This document shows positions 34,637 to 42,593 of a DNA stretch of 64,000 bases, one piece after another; the first letter of the stretch is position 1, and the number at the start of each line of letters is the position of its first letter. The stretch spans positions 41,963 through 105,962 of the forward strand of contig PYIY01000074.1 in the NCBI GenBank assembly GCA_003635195.1, read 5' to 3'. This DNA is from Candidatus Poribacteria bacterium (GTDB lineage Bacteria; Poribacteria; WGA-4E; WGA-3G). The translations under genes and the position numbers were made by a program. Under the pieces are notes generated by a model. It ran no database searches. It was not told the origin of the DNA and saw only the letters and a program-made list of their open reading frames with translations.

Positions 34637-35215
34637 TTACTGAAGAAGGGGATTTTCCTTCTCATGTGCTTTCATCCTTGTGTATATCTCGGCAGTTTTG
34701 TGCAACGCCTCGCTACGTCTGCGCTGCCACTCCGGGTCATTCTTGATCCGTTCAAACTCCTCTTCTGTCGTTGGTAGTAGTGCTACTGATTCGCCAGCAG
34801 CTTGGATGTGTTTTCGTCTGAGTTCCCTCGCCTCTTTCGACCACTCACGCCACGCTTTAAACACGTCGGGATCCTTCAGCCTGCGTGCGGCGGACTCCAG
34901 CGTTGCCGCGTCAACCTGTGTGTTCGCTGGCGCAGCCTGCACATCCGGCACCCTCTGCCCGTCCGCTGAAACTTCCGCTTCGGAAACTTCTACTGGGGCG
35001 TGCGGAGCGGCATGGAAAGTGCCGTCAGCGTGGACGTGTCCACCTTGCATGGTATCCCCAACCGGTGCTTTCACCTCTGATTTGGGTAAAGGTTCAACGG
35101 GTTTGATAATCACAACAGGGTCTTTCGGCGGGCGTGTCTGTAGGTAGTAAAGGCTCACACCCACAATCGCCAGAAGAAATACTATAAGACCTATCCAGTA
35201 TTTGCGTCCAAACAT
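34637..35215 (-). CDS. membrane-anchored protein with one HVHxDGTxH motif, cassette B gene 2
   Basis: A 192-residue counterpart of the protein at 31581-32240. The start at 35215 (AAGGAG eight bases upstream) aligns with copy A; an 85-codon open extension upstream is not conserved and overlaps the small peptide gene. From the membrane span through QTRPPKDPVVIIKPVEPL, KSEVKAPVGDT and GGHVHADGTFHAAPH (about 58-72) the two proteins are nearly identical. Only one His motif is present instead of two, and the C-terminal helical half is unrelated in sequence (WREWSKEARELRRKH and so on). The conserved end thus faces the membrane and the His motif, while the tail has diverged. Confidence 0.7.
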   Translation of the reverse strand: MFGRKYWIGLIVFLLAIVGVSLYYLQTRPPKDPVVIIKPVEPLPKSEVKAPVGDTMQGGHVHADGTFHAAPHAPVEVSEAEVSADGQRVPDVQAAPANTQVDAATLESAARRLKDPDVFKAWREWSKEARELRRKHIQAAGESVALLPTTEEEFERIKNDPEWQRRRSEALHKTAEIYTRMKAHEKENPLLQ

Positions 35216-35249
35216 GTTTTCACTCCTTTTCGTTGTTATCCGCGTGTAT

Positions 35250-35432
35250 CTATCTGATGTCCGTATCGGGACAGAGCATCGGTTGACACGGCGGTTGTTG
35301 TGACGGTTGGCAGATTTCGGGACTTGGACGACACGGGGTCTGCATCGCATTTTTTGCGCGCACCGCATAGCCGAGCGTCGCCATGAGGAGTAGTAGAACG
35401 ATGGGAGACCATCGTCGGATGTGTTTTCGCAT
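35250..35432 (-). CDS. small exported Cys-containing peptide, cassette B gene 1
   Basis: A 60-residue counterpart of the peptide at 32274-32453, starting at 35432 with AAGGAG about ten bases upstream. It shares RRW-x-PIVLLLL-x-ATLGYAV and RAKNAMQTPCR-x-SPEIC; the four cysteines are kept and the C-terminal tail differs (QPSQQPPCQPMLCPD). The longer open frame upstream (to 35624) lies in the conserved promoter region and is unlikely to be translated. Confidence 0.65.
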   Translation of the reverse strand: MRKHIRRWSPIVLLLLMATLGYAVRAKNAMQTPCRPSPEICQPSQQPPCQPMLCPDTDIR

Positions 35433-35465
35433 AGGGGAACACTCCTTTTCTCTTCCACGGGTGAC

Positions 35466-35513
35466 GACAATAATCCCTGCCTTTAAAATACCATGCACAG
35501 GGACTACTGTCAA
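35466..35513 (-). promoter_or_regulatory. cassette B promoter embedded in an inverted repeat
   Basis: On the minus strand TTGACA (35513-35508), 17-base spacer, TATTTT (35490-35485), as ahead of cassette A. The inverted repeat is GACAGTAGTCCC / GGGATTATTGTC in minus-strand reading; it pairs completely if G-U pairs are allowed. Confidence 0.55.
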
Positions 35514-35690
35514 ATAAAAAAGTCGCATCACGAATGCCCGCGCCTGTTGGGCGGTCTGGGATGCAACGCCAAAAGCCCGCGACGCGATGCCGCGTGGAAG
35601 ACGCAGCGCGTGCGGGCACAACAATAACGCAACCGTTAAAACGGAAGCGGTATGGACTTTGTGAAGCCAAACACTTATCAGATGTAAAGT

Positions 35691-35700
35691 GGGGGGGGGG
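35691..35700 (+). repeat. G10 homopolymer tract
   Basis: Ten consecutive G at the upstream edge of cassette B; the corresponding place in cassette A has six. It is outside any gene. Confidence 0.8.
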
Positions 35701-35958
35701 CAGTAGGCTTAATAGTGAGAACCGAGAGCACATACGGTGCCGGCGGGCATGCCATCCATTGATAGATAGCACCTAACACAGCTGTTCTTAGTAGTATTAC
35801 CGGAAACGGTTGTCGCGCTTTCATTTTCACTCACCTACATAAAACTTCGGAATAGGAGTCGCGGTCACAATCTTTTACATGTTGCGATCTGACTTACAAA
35901 TAATTATACCATAACTCTCAAGAGATGTCAAATTTTTTTTGAAAATAGGGCAGGGTGG

Positions 35959-35984
35959 ATCCGGTTCGGTTAGGAAACCGAACC
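35959..35984 (+). repeat. GGTTCGGTT hairpin repeat, copy 1
   Basis: ATCCGGTTCGGTT-AGGA-AACCGAACC with a 9-bp stem. The same 26 bases recur exactly at 36165-36190. Confidence 0.7.
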
Positions 35985-36164
35985 ATAGGTGTCAATTTAG
36001 TGGTTTTTCGCAGCGTTTTATCACAAATGTAATAAACATGCCGCCCTTACAGGGCTTGGATATTTGTTCGGATACGCTGCTATAAACATTGTGAAGAAAT
36101 ACCCAAGCAAATAAACCCTACGGGACTAAAGAGGGTTATGCAGTCTTCAAGGTTTTCGCGTAGT

Positions 36165-36190
36165 ATCCGGTTCGGTTAGGAAACCGAACC
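36165..36190 (+). repeat. GGTTCGGTT hairpin repeat, copy 2
   Basis: Exact second copy of the element at 35959-35984, lying about 130 bases after the uppS stop codon. It may serve as a transcription stop or be a dispersed palindromic repeat. Confidence 0.7.
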
Positions 36191-36320
36191 TACCGGGTCT
36201 GAGGTAAAAACCGAGACTGAAAATGGAAAACTAAACCCCGGAAACGTCCGAATGATTGGAGTGTCACTGATGGATTTATGACAAGTGATGACGCGATTTT
36301 CTAAACCGCCTGTTGCGGGT

Positions 36321-37124
36321 TTATTTTCCAAATCGGCGTTTGCGTTGGCTGTATGCCCGCAAAGCACGGAGGAAGTCAATTTTCCGGAACGAGGGCCAAT
36401 AGGTGTCGCAAAAATAGAATTCTGAATAAACGCTCTGCCAGAGCAAAAACCCTGATAATCGCACCTCACCGCTGGTGCGAATGATTAACTCCGGGTCGGG
36501 GAGGTTTGATGTGTATAAATAGGGTGTAATTTTGTCCACAGTGAGTTCATCTGCAATTTGGCGCACCGATTTGCCACTTTCACTTTCAGCTTTTAGATGT
36601 CCACGAAAAGCCTCAATGATTTCTTCGCGTCCGCCGTAAGCGACAGCAACATTTAAGATGAACTTATCGTAATGTTGCGTGGCTTCTTCTGCTTCCCGAA
36701 TCGCTTCTTGAAGGCTCGGCGGTAGCAGCTCTATCTGCCCCATGGCGCGTACCTTAATCTGGTTCGCATGGAGTCCTTCGATTGTGACAAGTTCACGCAT
36801 TTTCCCTTCAATAAGTCCAAGAATCCCTTCGACCTCATGTGCTGCGCGTTTGAAGTTATCCAACGAGAAAATCCATATTGAGAAAATTTCAACCCCAAGT
36901 TCATCGCACCAATGGAGTACTTCTTCTAACTTGTTTGCCCCTTCGTGATGTCCTTTGATAACATTCTCAAGTCCACTGGCTTTGGCATAACGACGGTTTC
37001 CGTCAAGGATTACGCCGATATGACGTGGAATTTTCCACGTATTGGCTTCGGATTCTAAACGTCGCTGGTAAGCCTTATAAAAAAATTTTTCAATTTGTCT
37101 TTTAAGATAACGGAATGGGTTCAT
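36321..37124 (-). CDS. uppS: polyprenyl (undecaprenyl) diphosphate synthase, UppS family
   Basis: cis-Prenyltransferase adding isopentenyl units to make the lipid carrier for cell-envelope glycans. The 267 residues match the family. HIGVILDGNRRYAK (about 35-48) holds the catalytic Asp; SIWIFSLDNFKR, the GGREEIIEAFR segment near 170 and the C-terminal RTSGEVRLSGFLLWQSVYSEFYF are conserved. Two positions are unusual for a bacterial UppS: DGNRRYA instead of DGNGRWA, which resembles eukaryotic and short-chain cis-prenyltransferases, and RLSGF instead of RLSNF. Chain length is therefore open. The product would be used by carrier-lipid enzymes such as the DUF368 transporter and O-antigen ligase in this window. 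Confidence 0.92.
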   Translation of the reverse strand: MNPFRYLKRQIEKFFYKAYQRRLESEANTWKIPRHIGVILDGNRRYAKASGLENVIKGHHEGANKLEEVLHWCDELGVEIFSIWIFSLDNFKRAAHEVEGILGLIEGKMRELVTIEGLHANQIKVRAMGQIELLPPSLQEAIREAEEATQHYDKFILNVAVAYGGREEIIEAFRGHLKAESESGKSVRQIADELTVDKITPYLYTSNLPDPELIIRTSGEVRLSGFLLWQSVYSEFYFCDTYWPSFRKIDFLRALRAYSQRKRRFGK

Positions 37125-37547
37125 GTTCTTTGCATCCTGATTTATTATCGCGAGTTGCGATTAAAGCACAACTTATAAGCACATGTAGCAAATTTCATTA
37201 TAACATGGAAAAGTTATAAAAATAAAGTCTATTTTCTGTGGCTGTCTCGGTTGACAGACATCCTTCAATCTACTGGCGAATTATAGGTTGACATGTTACA
37301 GCGGGTGTGATAAATTTGTGTAAAATTATTCACTGGTGTATTATAAGACGAAATTTTATAGTAGATTCCGTAATTACTTATACACTCGTATCGTCATGTG
37401 AACTATGAAGTTATATGCCACAGGAAACCAACGGTCTCCTATGCTACAAGGAAACCCAAACTAAAAGTTTAGGCTACAAGTGTAAACTTATTTTCGGATT
37501 TTACTATAAAAGACCTCAGTTCGCGCCCATTGGAGTTACAATCGTAT
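37125..37547. other. divergent intergenic region between uppS and the OPT-like gene
   Basis: AT-rich, no supported gene. The plus-strand promoter listed at 37288-37316 lies inside it. The rest (37317-37530) would be an untranslated leader of about 220 bases containing CTACAAGGAAACC and CTACAAGTGTAAAC repeats without recognised structure. Confidence 0.4.
37288..37316 (+). promoter_or_regulatory. predicted promoter of the OPT-like gene
   Basis: TTGACA (37288-37293), 17-base spacer, TAAATT (37311-37316). Confidence 0.45.
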
Positions 37548-39524
37548 ATGGAAGTTGAAACTTCCGGACCGTCAGTGTCATCACAAATTCCTGCCCATGG
37601 TGTTACCCTTAAATCTATTCTTATTGCTGTTATCCTCATACCGATTAACTGCTATTGGGTGATTGAGATGGAGGTTATTCGGTATTCAGGTCACCCTGTG
37701 ACGATTTCCCTCTTTTTCAATGTGATTTTCAGTCTGTTCGTGGTTATCGGTGTGAACCAATTATTGCGCCGTTTTGTGCCGAGTATAGCGTTGGTCCAGA
37801 GCGAGTTAGTGATTGTTTATCTGATGCTGTCTATTGCTTCGGGGATTACTGGACACGACATGCTCGAAATTTTGGTGCCGATGTTAGGGCATGCGTTCCG
37901 CTTTGCTACCCCGGAAAATGAGTGGCAGCAGCTGTTTGTACCATTTCTTCCAGAGTGGCTCACTATCAGCGACCCATCACTTTTAAGTGGATATTATGAA
38001 GGGGAATTGCCCCTCTATACGGCTGAAACATTACTCGGATGGGCGACACCTGTCCTTTGGTGGACTGCTTTTATCACTGTGTTGATCTTCGGGATGCTTT
38101 GCATCAATATTATTGTCCGAAAACAGTGGATTGAGCACGAAAAGTTAAGTTACCCGATCATCCAACTCCCCCTCCAGTTGACAGAGACACCGCAGAATCG
38201 TCTATTTCAGAACAAGTTGATGTGGCTCGGTTTTGGGATTGCTGGTGGACTCGCCCTCTGGAACGGCATCAACTTTTTATATCCGATCTTACCCGAATTC
38301 AGAACCCGTATACGGAGTATTCAAATCTTTACGGAAAGCCCGTGGAACGCTATGGGCAGAATTCCGTTTTCACTGTATCCGTTTGCAATCGGGCTTGGTT
38401 TCTTCATTCCTTTAGACCTTTCGTTCTCCTGCTGGTTTTTCTTTTGGTATTGGCGGCTGATGCGTGTGCTTGGTGCTGCGCTTGGTCTACGTACCCTACC
38501 GCGCTTTCCGTACATGAATGAGCAAGCAGCGGGTGGTTACCTCGCACTGTGCGTTTTGGCAATTTGGGCAAGTCGCAGACATCTATTGCACGTTGCAAAA
38601 ACTGTTGTGGGACTAACCCAACAGGACAATACCGTTGTCAGTGCTTCAGGACGCGAAACACAGGAAGCGATGTCCTATCGCGGGGCGACGCTCGGTCTTA
38701 TCGCTGTAATGGTATTTCTTGTACTCTTCTGCTACTATGGTGGCGCTGAGCTCTGGGTAATGTTCGCGTTTTTTGTTATCTATTACATGATTTCGATCGC
38801 CATCACCCGCATGCGCGCCGAACTCGGGACACCTGTGCATGATCTGCACTATTCCGGTCCTGATGAAATTCTGACTCGGACTGTTGGCACACGTCAATTG
38901 GGAAGAGACAACCTCATTATGTTCTCTATGTTTTGGTTTATTAATCGGGCACATCGGAGTCATCCGATGCCGCATCAGTTAGAAGGCTTCAAAATCATGG
39001 AACGAACAAACATGACAATGCAGCGTATCATTTTCGCCTTAGTGCTGGCGACCGTTTTAGGCTCGTTGGCAGGGTTTTGGGCATTAATTGACCGTGGTTA
39101 CCGACTGGGGATGGAAGTGCGTGCTTACTGGCCCTCTTTAAGTGCATTCGGGATAGAGCCGTATCGCCGCCTCGCAGGGTGGTTGCAAGCCCCTGAAGAA
39201 ACACTCATTGCTGAAAGTGGATTTATGGGTATCGGTTTCCTGCTGACAACAGTGCTGATGTTCTTTCGGATGCGATTTGTATGGTGGCCCTTTCATCCCG
39301 CCGGGTTTGCGATCTCCACGAGTTGGGGCATGCATGTTACGTGGAGTTGTCTTTTCATGAGTTGGTTAATCAAATGGTTGATCCTTCAATATGGTGGTGT
39401 TGTACGGCATCGGAAGGTAGCCCCCTTCTTTTTAGGATTAATCTTGGGGGAATTCACAATCGGGAGTCTCTGGACAATCTTAGGGATTATCGCAGGAATT
39501 CCTACCTATGGATTTTGGGTGTAG
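37548..39524 (+). CDS. OPT-like multi-spanning membrane protein (DUF6785/DUF6784 type)
   Basis: A 658-residue membrane protein with about 14 hydrophobic spans. The start at 37548 has GGAG 12 bases upstream; a TTG six codons earlier is the alternative. Recognisable features are the N-terminal LKSILIAVILIPINCYWVIEMEVIRYSGHP, the loop ITGHDMLEILVPMLGHAFR, RAELGTPVHDLHYSGPDEIL, and the C-terminal FHPAGFAISTSWGMHVTWSC. This pattern matches a family of large membrane proteins related in layout to oligopeptide (OPT) transporters and common in planctomycetes and poribacteria. I assign it to DUF6785/DUF6784 from memory of those motifs, not from a search. Substrate unknown; transport is an inference. 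Confidence 0.65.
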   Translation: MEVETSGPSVSSQIPAHGVTLKSILIAVILIPINCYWVIEMEVIRYSGHPVTISLFFNVIFSLFVVIGVNQLLRRFVPSIALVQSELVIVYLMLSIASGITGHDMLEILVPMLGHAFRFATPENEWQQLFVPFLPEWLTISDPSLLSGYYEGELPLYTAETLLGWATPVLWWTAFITVLIFGMLCINIIVRKQWIEHEKLSYPIIQLPLQLTETPQNRLFQNKLMWLGFGIAGGLALWNGINFLYPILPEFRTRIRSIQIFTESPWNAMGRIPFSLYPFAIGLGFFIPLDLSFSCWFFFWYWRLMRVLGAALGLRTLPRFPYMNEQAAGGYLALCVLAIWASRRHLLHVAKTVVGLTQQDNTVVSASGRETQEAMSYRGATLGLIAVMVFLVLFCYYGGAELWVMFAFFVIYYMISIAITRMRAELGTPVHDLHYSGPDEILTRTVGTRQLGRDNLIMFSMFWFINRAHRSHPMPHQLEGFKIMERTNMTMQRIIFALVLATVLGSLAGFWALIDRGYRLGMEVRAYWPSLSAFGIEPYRRLAGWLQAPEETLIAESGFMGIGFLLTTVLMFFRMRFVWWPFHPAGFAISTSWGMHVTWSCLFMSWLIKWLILQYGGVVRHRKVAPFFLGLILGEFTIGSLWTILGIIAGIPTYGFWV

Positions 39525-39537
39525 TTGATACCCGATT

Positions 39538-42405
39538 TTAATCGTCATCTGGACGTGAATTTATTGCCAGATTTAACGGCAGTAAGAACAATGCCAGACT
39601 AAACAGGAGCGTCCATTGCCATTCCCATTTGAGTGGTGCCATTCCTAAAAATTGCGCGACAGGTTCAATATAGAGTGTTGCCAAGTGAAGTGCGATAACG
39701 ACGACGGAGAGAAGGATGAGCCGGGAATTCGCGAATATTCTTTGAAATAGGGATTCCCATGGATAGCGCAAAGCTTGCCAGCATGTTGCCAACTGCGTGA
39801 GAATGAGTGTCGTACATACCACTGTTCTCGCTACCGTGATCTCCGGGGAAATTGACGTTCCAGCATTTCCACCTGAGAACACCTCTCTCATTAGTGTTGA
39901 AACCCCGAGCGTGTCCGACAATACGGGTGAACGCCACAACATAAAAAAGAATGGGATGAGTGACATCAGACTAATCGTCACAGCACGGCAAATAACATCT
40001 ACACCTGTTGTTTTTGAGAGGAAGCGTGCCCTTGAAAAGAGGGTCGGCCGGTGGTGTTTTTCATCCGCGAATATCTGTTCCGTGCCCATACCTAACGAGG
40101 GTAGTAGAGTTGTGAGCAATTGCACCCAAATTATCTGTGTTAGTGTCAATGGCATCGGCATTTTATAGAGATAGTGTAGGATCGTGCCAACCGCGAGTGT
40201 GAAGAATAGGGAGAGCGTACAGGAGAGGTTCCAACGTAGGAACCCCGCTGCATTGTGATATGCCTCACGGGCATGAAGCAGGGCATCTCTTACCGCTTGA
40301 AAGCCTTTATTGCTGATTAGCCCGTCGGCAGCGGCTTGAACAACATGTGATGCCTGTGCACTATTAGCGAGCGCGATATCAGCGACAGTCATTGCACGTA
40401 GATCCGTTCTATTTTGACCCAAAAATCCTATGGCGTGTCCTTGACGCTTCAGACTCAAGACAATATTCCGGCGCTGTTCCCAAGTTGGCTGTGAATAAGC
40501 AAACCATTTTGCTGTTTCGTTGTCGATTTGTTCACGCGGGACGGCATCAAGTTCTTCTCTCGACGCTACTGCTTTCCTGTTGTGAACAAGACCGAGATCC
40601 TTTGCTAAGTCAACAGTCTCTCGCTCATCATTTTCCGAAATAAGGACAATTTTAAGACCGGTGTCAAGACTGGATTTCAGAACTGTTTTTGTCTCTTCAT
40701 CATTGCTGATAGAAAAGCCTATAAATCCTAAAAAGATAGGATTGTCCTCCATTTCTTGTGGTTTCAGAATAACATCAGAGGAATGAAAAGCGACACCATA
40801 AACCTGGGACTTGGTGCTAAGCAAATAGCCTATGATTTCATGGTACATCTCGTACTTGTCGTCTGAAAGGGGTGTGATTTCGCCATTAATCAGTACGGAA
40901 CCACAGGTATCAAGTACCGTCTGTGCGTCTCCAAAAATAATATTAAGATAGTCCTCTGGTGCTGATTCAAACACTTGCATTTGGTACCCGTAGTTACGTG
41001 TGGAAGGGTAGGCATCTACCAAAGGCAGTTTAGACTTGACACTGTCCAATTGATAACCGAGCCTTTCCATGTTCTGTTGGATAGCGGCCTTGGGTGAAGG
41101 TGCTGTCTCGTTAGTCTCAGTTCCTGAAGTTGCTGCGGTATTCGACGTACCTGCGTTAGCCACATTCCGTCCATCAGAGGTGCCGAGCCCAGCAGTGAAC
41201 ACTAAGTGGGGCGCCCCTTGAGGAATTCTCGCACCCTGTGGTATTGCTGCAACTGCTTTTTGTCGTTCTGCAGCGGAAAGATCTTTCAGAGAATCTAACC
41301 ACGTTCGCCACGTATTACCATCAACAAGTTGGTCATCAACGAAAAGACTGGAAATTGTGAGCGCGCGTGTTGTAGCAAGTCCATTTTCGTTTGCACAAAA
41401 GAGGGTGATACGACTCAACTTTTCAAGGCTGTTTGAATTGCGGAGTGTGATCCCTTTTTCCCTTAATTTTTCGGCGTGTTTAGAAAACGACAATCGGAGC
41501 AATCCAGGCACATTGCCTGGGGCAGATGCAAGTGCGAAGAGTAAACCCAGAAGGATTAGGGACTGCCAATCGGTAACCTGATTCTGATATTCAAACCACC
41601 AACCGACAACTACAGCGATAACAGCGACAATTATACCGACTATCCTTATTATAGTATGTAAATCTCGTGTTTCGCTTTCAGCGAGCGTATTCGCGACAGA
41701 TGTCGGCGGATCATTTTGACGCTGTTTCCATATTTCTATCTGTTTGCCGGTCTTCACAACGATTGCGAAGCCATGCCCTGCTACGACGTATGTCCCACCA
41801 AATGCCATATTTCTCTGTTTTTCTGGTGGTAAGGCAGGTTGTGGAATATCTGTGCTGATCTTTTGTACGGGGCCTTCAGTTGCGAAGAGTGCGGACTCAT
41901 CAATCATAAGCCCTTCAGATTCAATGATTCTGGCATCCGCAGGCACGTAATCCCCAGCAGTCAATGAGAGTAAATCGCCGGGTACAATGTCCTCGGGCGC
42001 ACATTTTTCAAATTTTCCTTGTCGAATAACTTTGATACGATGCGCCATGAGTTTGTTGATATTAGCATCCCGACTGCAAGCGCGATACACTATTGCACAC
42101 TCGGACGCGATATGGATAACCAAAACTGCTGCGACAATACCTACCGTATGAAGGGTAATACGACTCGTACCACTGGAAAAAAAAGCGATCAAGATACCTG
42201 TCGCGAGTGCTAAAACGATGATACGCCATGTCAGTAAAGCTTCCAGAAACGCCTTAAGCGGAAAGACCTTTTTCTCTGAAGCGAATTCGTTTTTGCCGTA
42301 CCGCGCTTTTGCTTTCTCAAGGGCTTCCGCGGTCATCCCTTGATCCATGCTGGAGTCGAATTTGTTCAGTATTGATGCGATGTTTTCTGTATGAAAATCT
42401 GACAT
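39538..42405 (-). CDS. P-type ATPase homologue without catalytic motifs (pseudo-ATPase)
   Basis: A 955-residue protein colinear with P2-type cation ATPases: N-terminal cation_ATPase_N-like segment (MTAEALEKAKARYGKNEFA), spans M1-M2 (about 60-105), actuator domain with DIVPGDLLSLTAGDYVPADARI, spans M3-M4 (about 255-300), P/N domains, and C-terminal spans M5-M10. Every catalytic motif is changed. DKTGT is ANENGL (the phosphorylated Asp is Asn339). TGES is FATE (near 174-177). The M4 PEGLP is PGNVP. DPPR is lost, TGD is SEN, and GDGVND is GQNRTD. The open frame is full length and the membrane core is well preserved, so it is probably an expressed non-pumping protein, not a decaying gene. It converges with the OPT-like gene, with 13 bases between the stops. 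Confidence 0.85.
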   Translation of the reverse strand: MSDFHTENIASILNKFDSSMDQGMTAEALEKAKARYGKNEFASEKKVFPLKAFLEALLTWRIIVLALATGILIAFFSSGTSRITLHTVGIVAAVLVIHIASECAIVYRACSRDANINKLMAHRIKVIRQGKFEKCAPEDIVPGDLLSLTAGDYVPADARIIESEGLMIDESALFATEGPVQKISTDIPQPALPPEKQRNMAFGGTYVVAGHGFAIVVKTGKQIEIWKQRQNDPPTSVANTLAESETRDLHTIIRIVGIIVAVIAVVVGWWFEYQNQVTDWQSLILLGLLFALASAPGNVPGLLRLSFSKHAEKLREKGITLRNSNSLEKLSRITLFCANENGLATTRALTISSLFVDDQLVDGNTWRTWLDSLKDLSAAERQKAVAAIPQGARIPQGAPHLVFTAGLGTSDGRNVANAGTSNTAATSGTETNETAPSPKAAIQQNMERLGYQLDSVKSKLPLVDAYPSTRNYGYQMQVFESAPEDYLNIIFGDAQTVLDTCGSVLINGEITPLSDDKYEMYHEIIGYLLSTKSQVYGVAFHSSDVILKPQEMEDNPIFLGFIGFSISNDEETKTVLKSSLDTGLKIVLISENDERETVDLAKDLGLVHNRKAVASREELDAVPREQIDNETAKWFAYSQPTWEQRRNIVLSLKRQGHAIGFLGQNRTDLRAMTVADIALANSAQASHVVQAAADGLISNKGFQAVRDALLHAREAYHNAAGFLRWNLSCTLSLFFTLAVGTILHYLYKMPMPLTLTQIIWVQLLTTLLPSLGMGTEQIFADEKHHRPTLFSRARFLSKTTGVDVICRAVTISLMSLIPFFFMLWRSPVLSDTLGVSTLMREVFSGGNAGTSISPEITVARTVVCTTLILTQLATCWQALRYPWESLFQRIFANSRLILLSVVVIALHLATLYIEPVAQFLGMAPLKWEWQWTLLFSLALFLLPLNLAINSRPDDD

Positions 42406-42503
42406 CTTTTTATTCGTTTCAGTGTCTATGAGGATATAGGAAAATATGTAGACATCTGCTGATAAGCCGCTTCTAAAGCACGCCGATCAACGGTCTATTG
42501 TTA

Positions 42504-42533
42504 ATTATAAAATCTACTATAGTTCCAAGACAA
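42504..42533 (-). promoter_or_regulatory. predicted promoter of the pseudo-ATPase gene
   Basis: On the minus strand TTGTCT (42533-42528), 18-base spacer, TATAAT (42509-42504), about 100 bases before the start codon. Confidence 0.4.
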
Positions 42534-42593
42534 AACGTTTGGACTAAAACACCTTAGCGTTTAGTCGCCAAATTAATTCTCAATTATGAGTTC

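Larger units (their letters stand above)
35701..36320. other. non-coding region between the cassettes and uppS
   Basis: No supported gene in about 620 bases. It holds two identical 26-bp hairpin repeats described separately (35959-35984 and 36165-36190) and an AT-rich part near 35890-35945. Confidence 0.45.
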
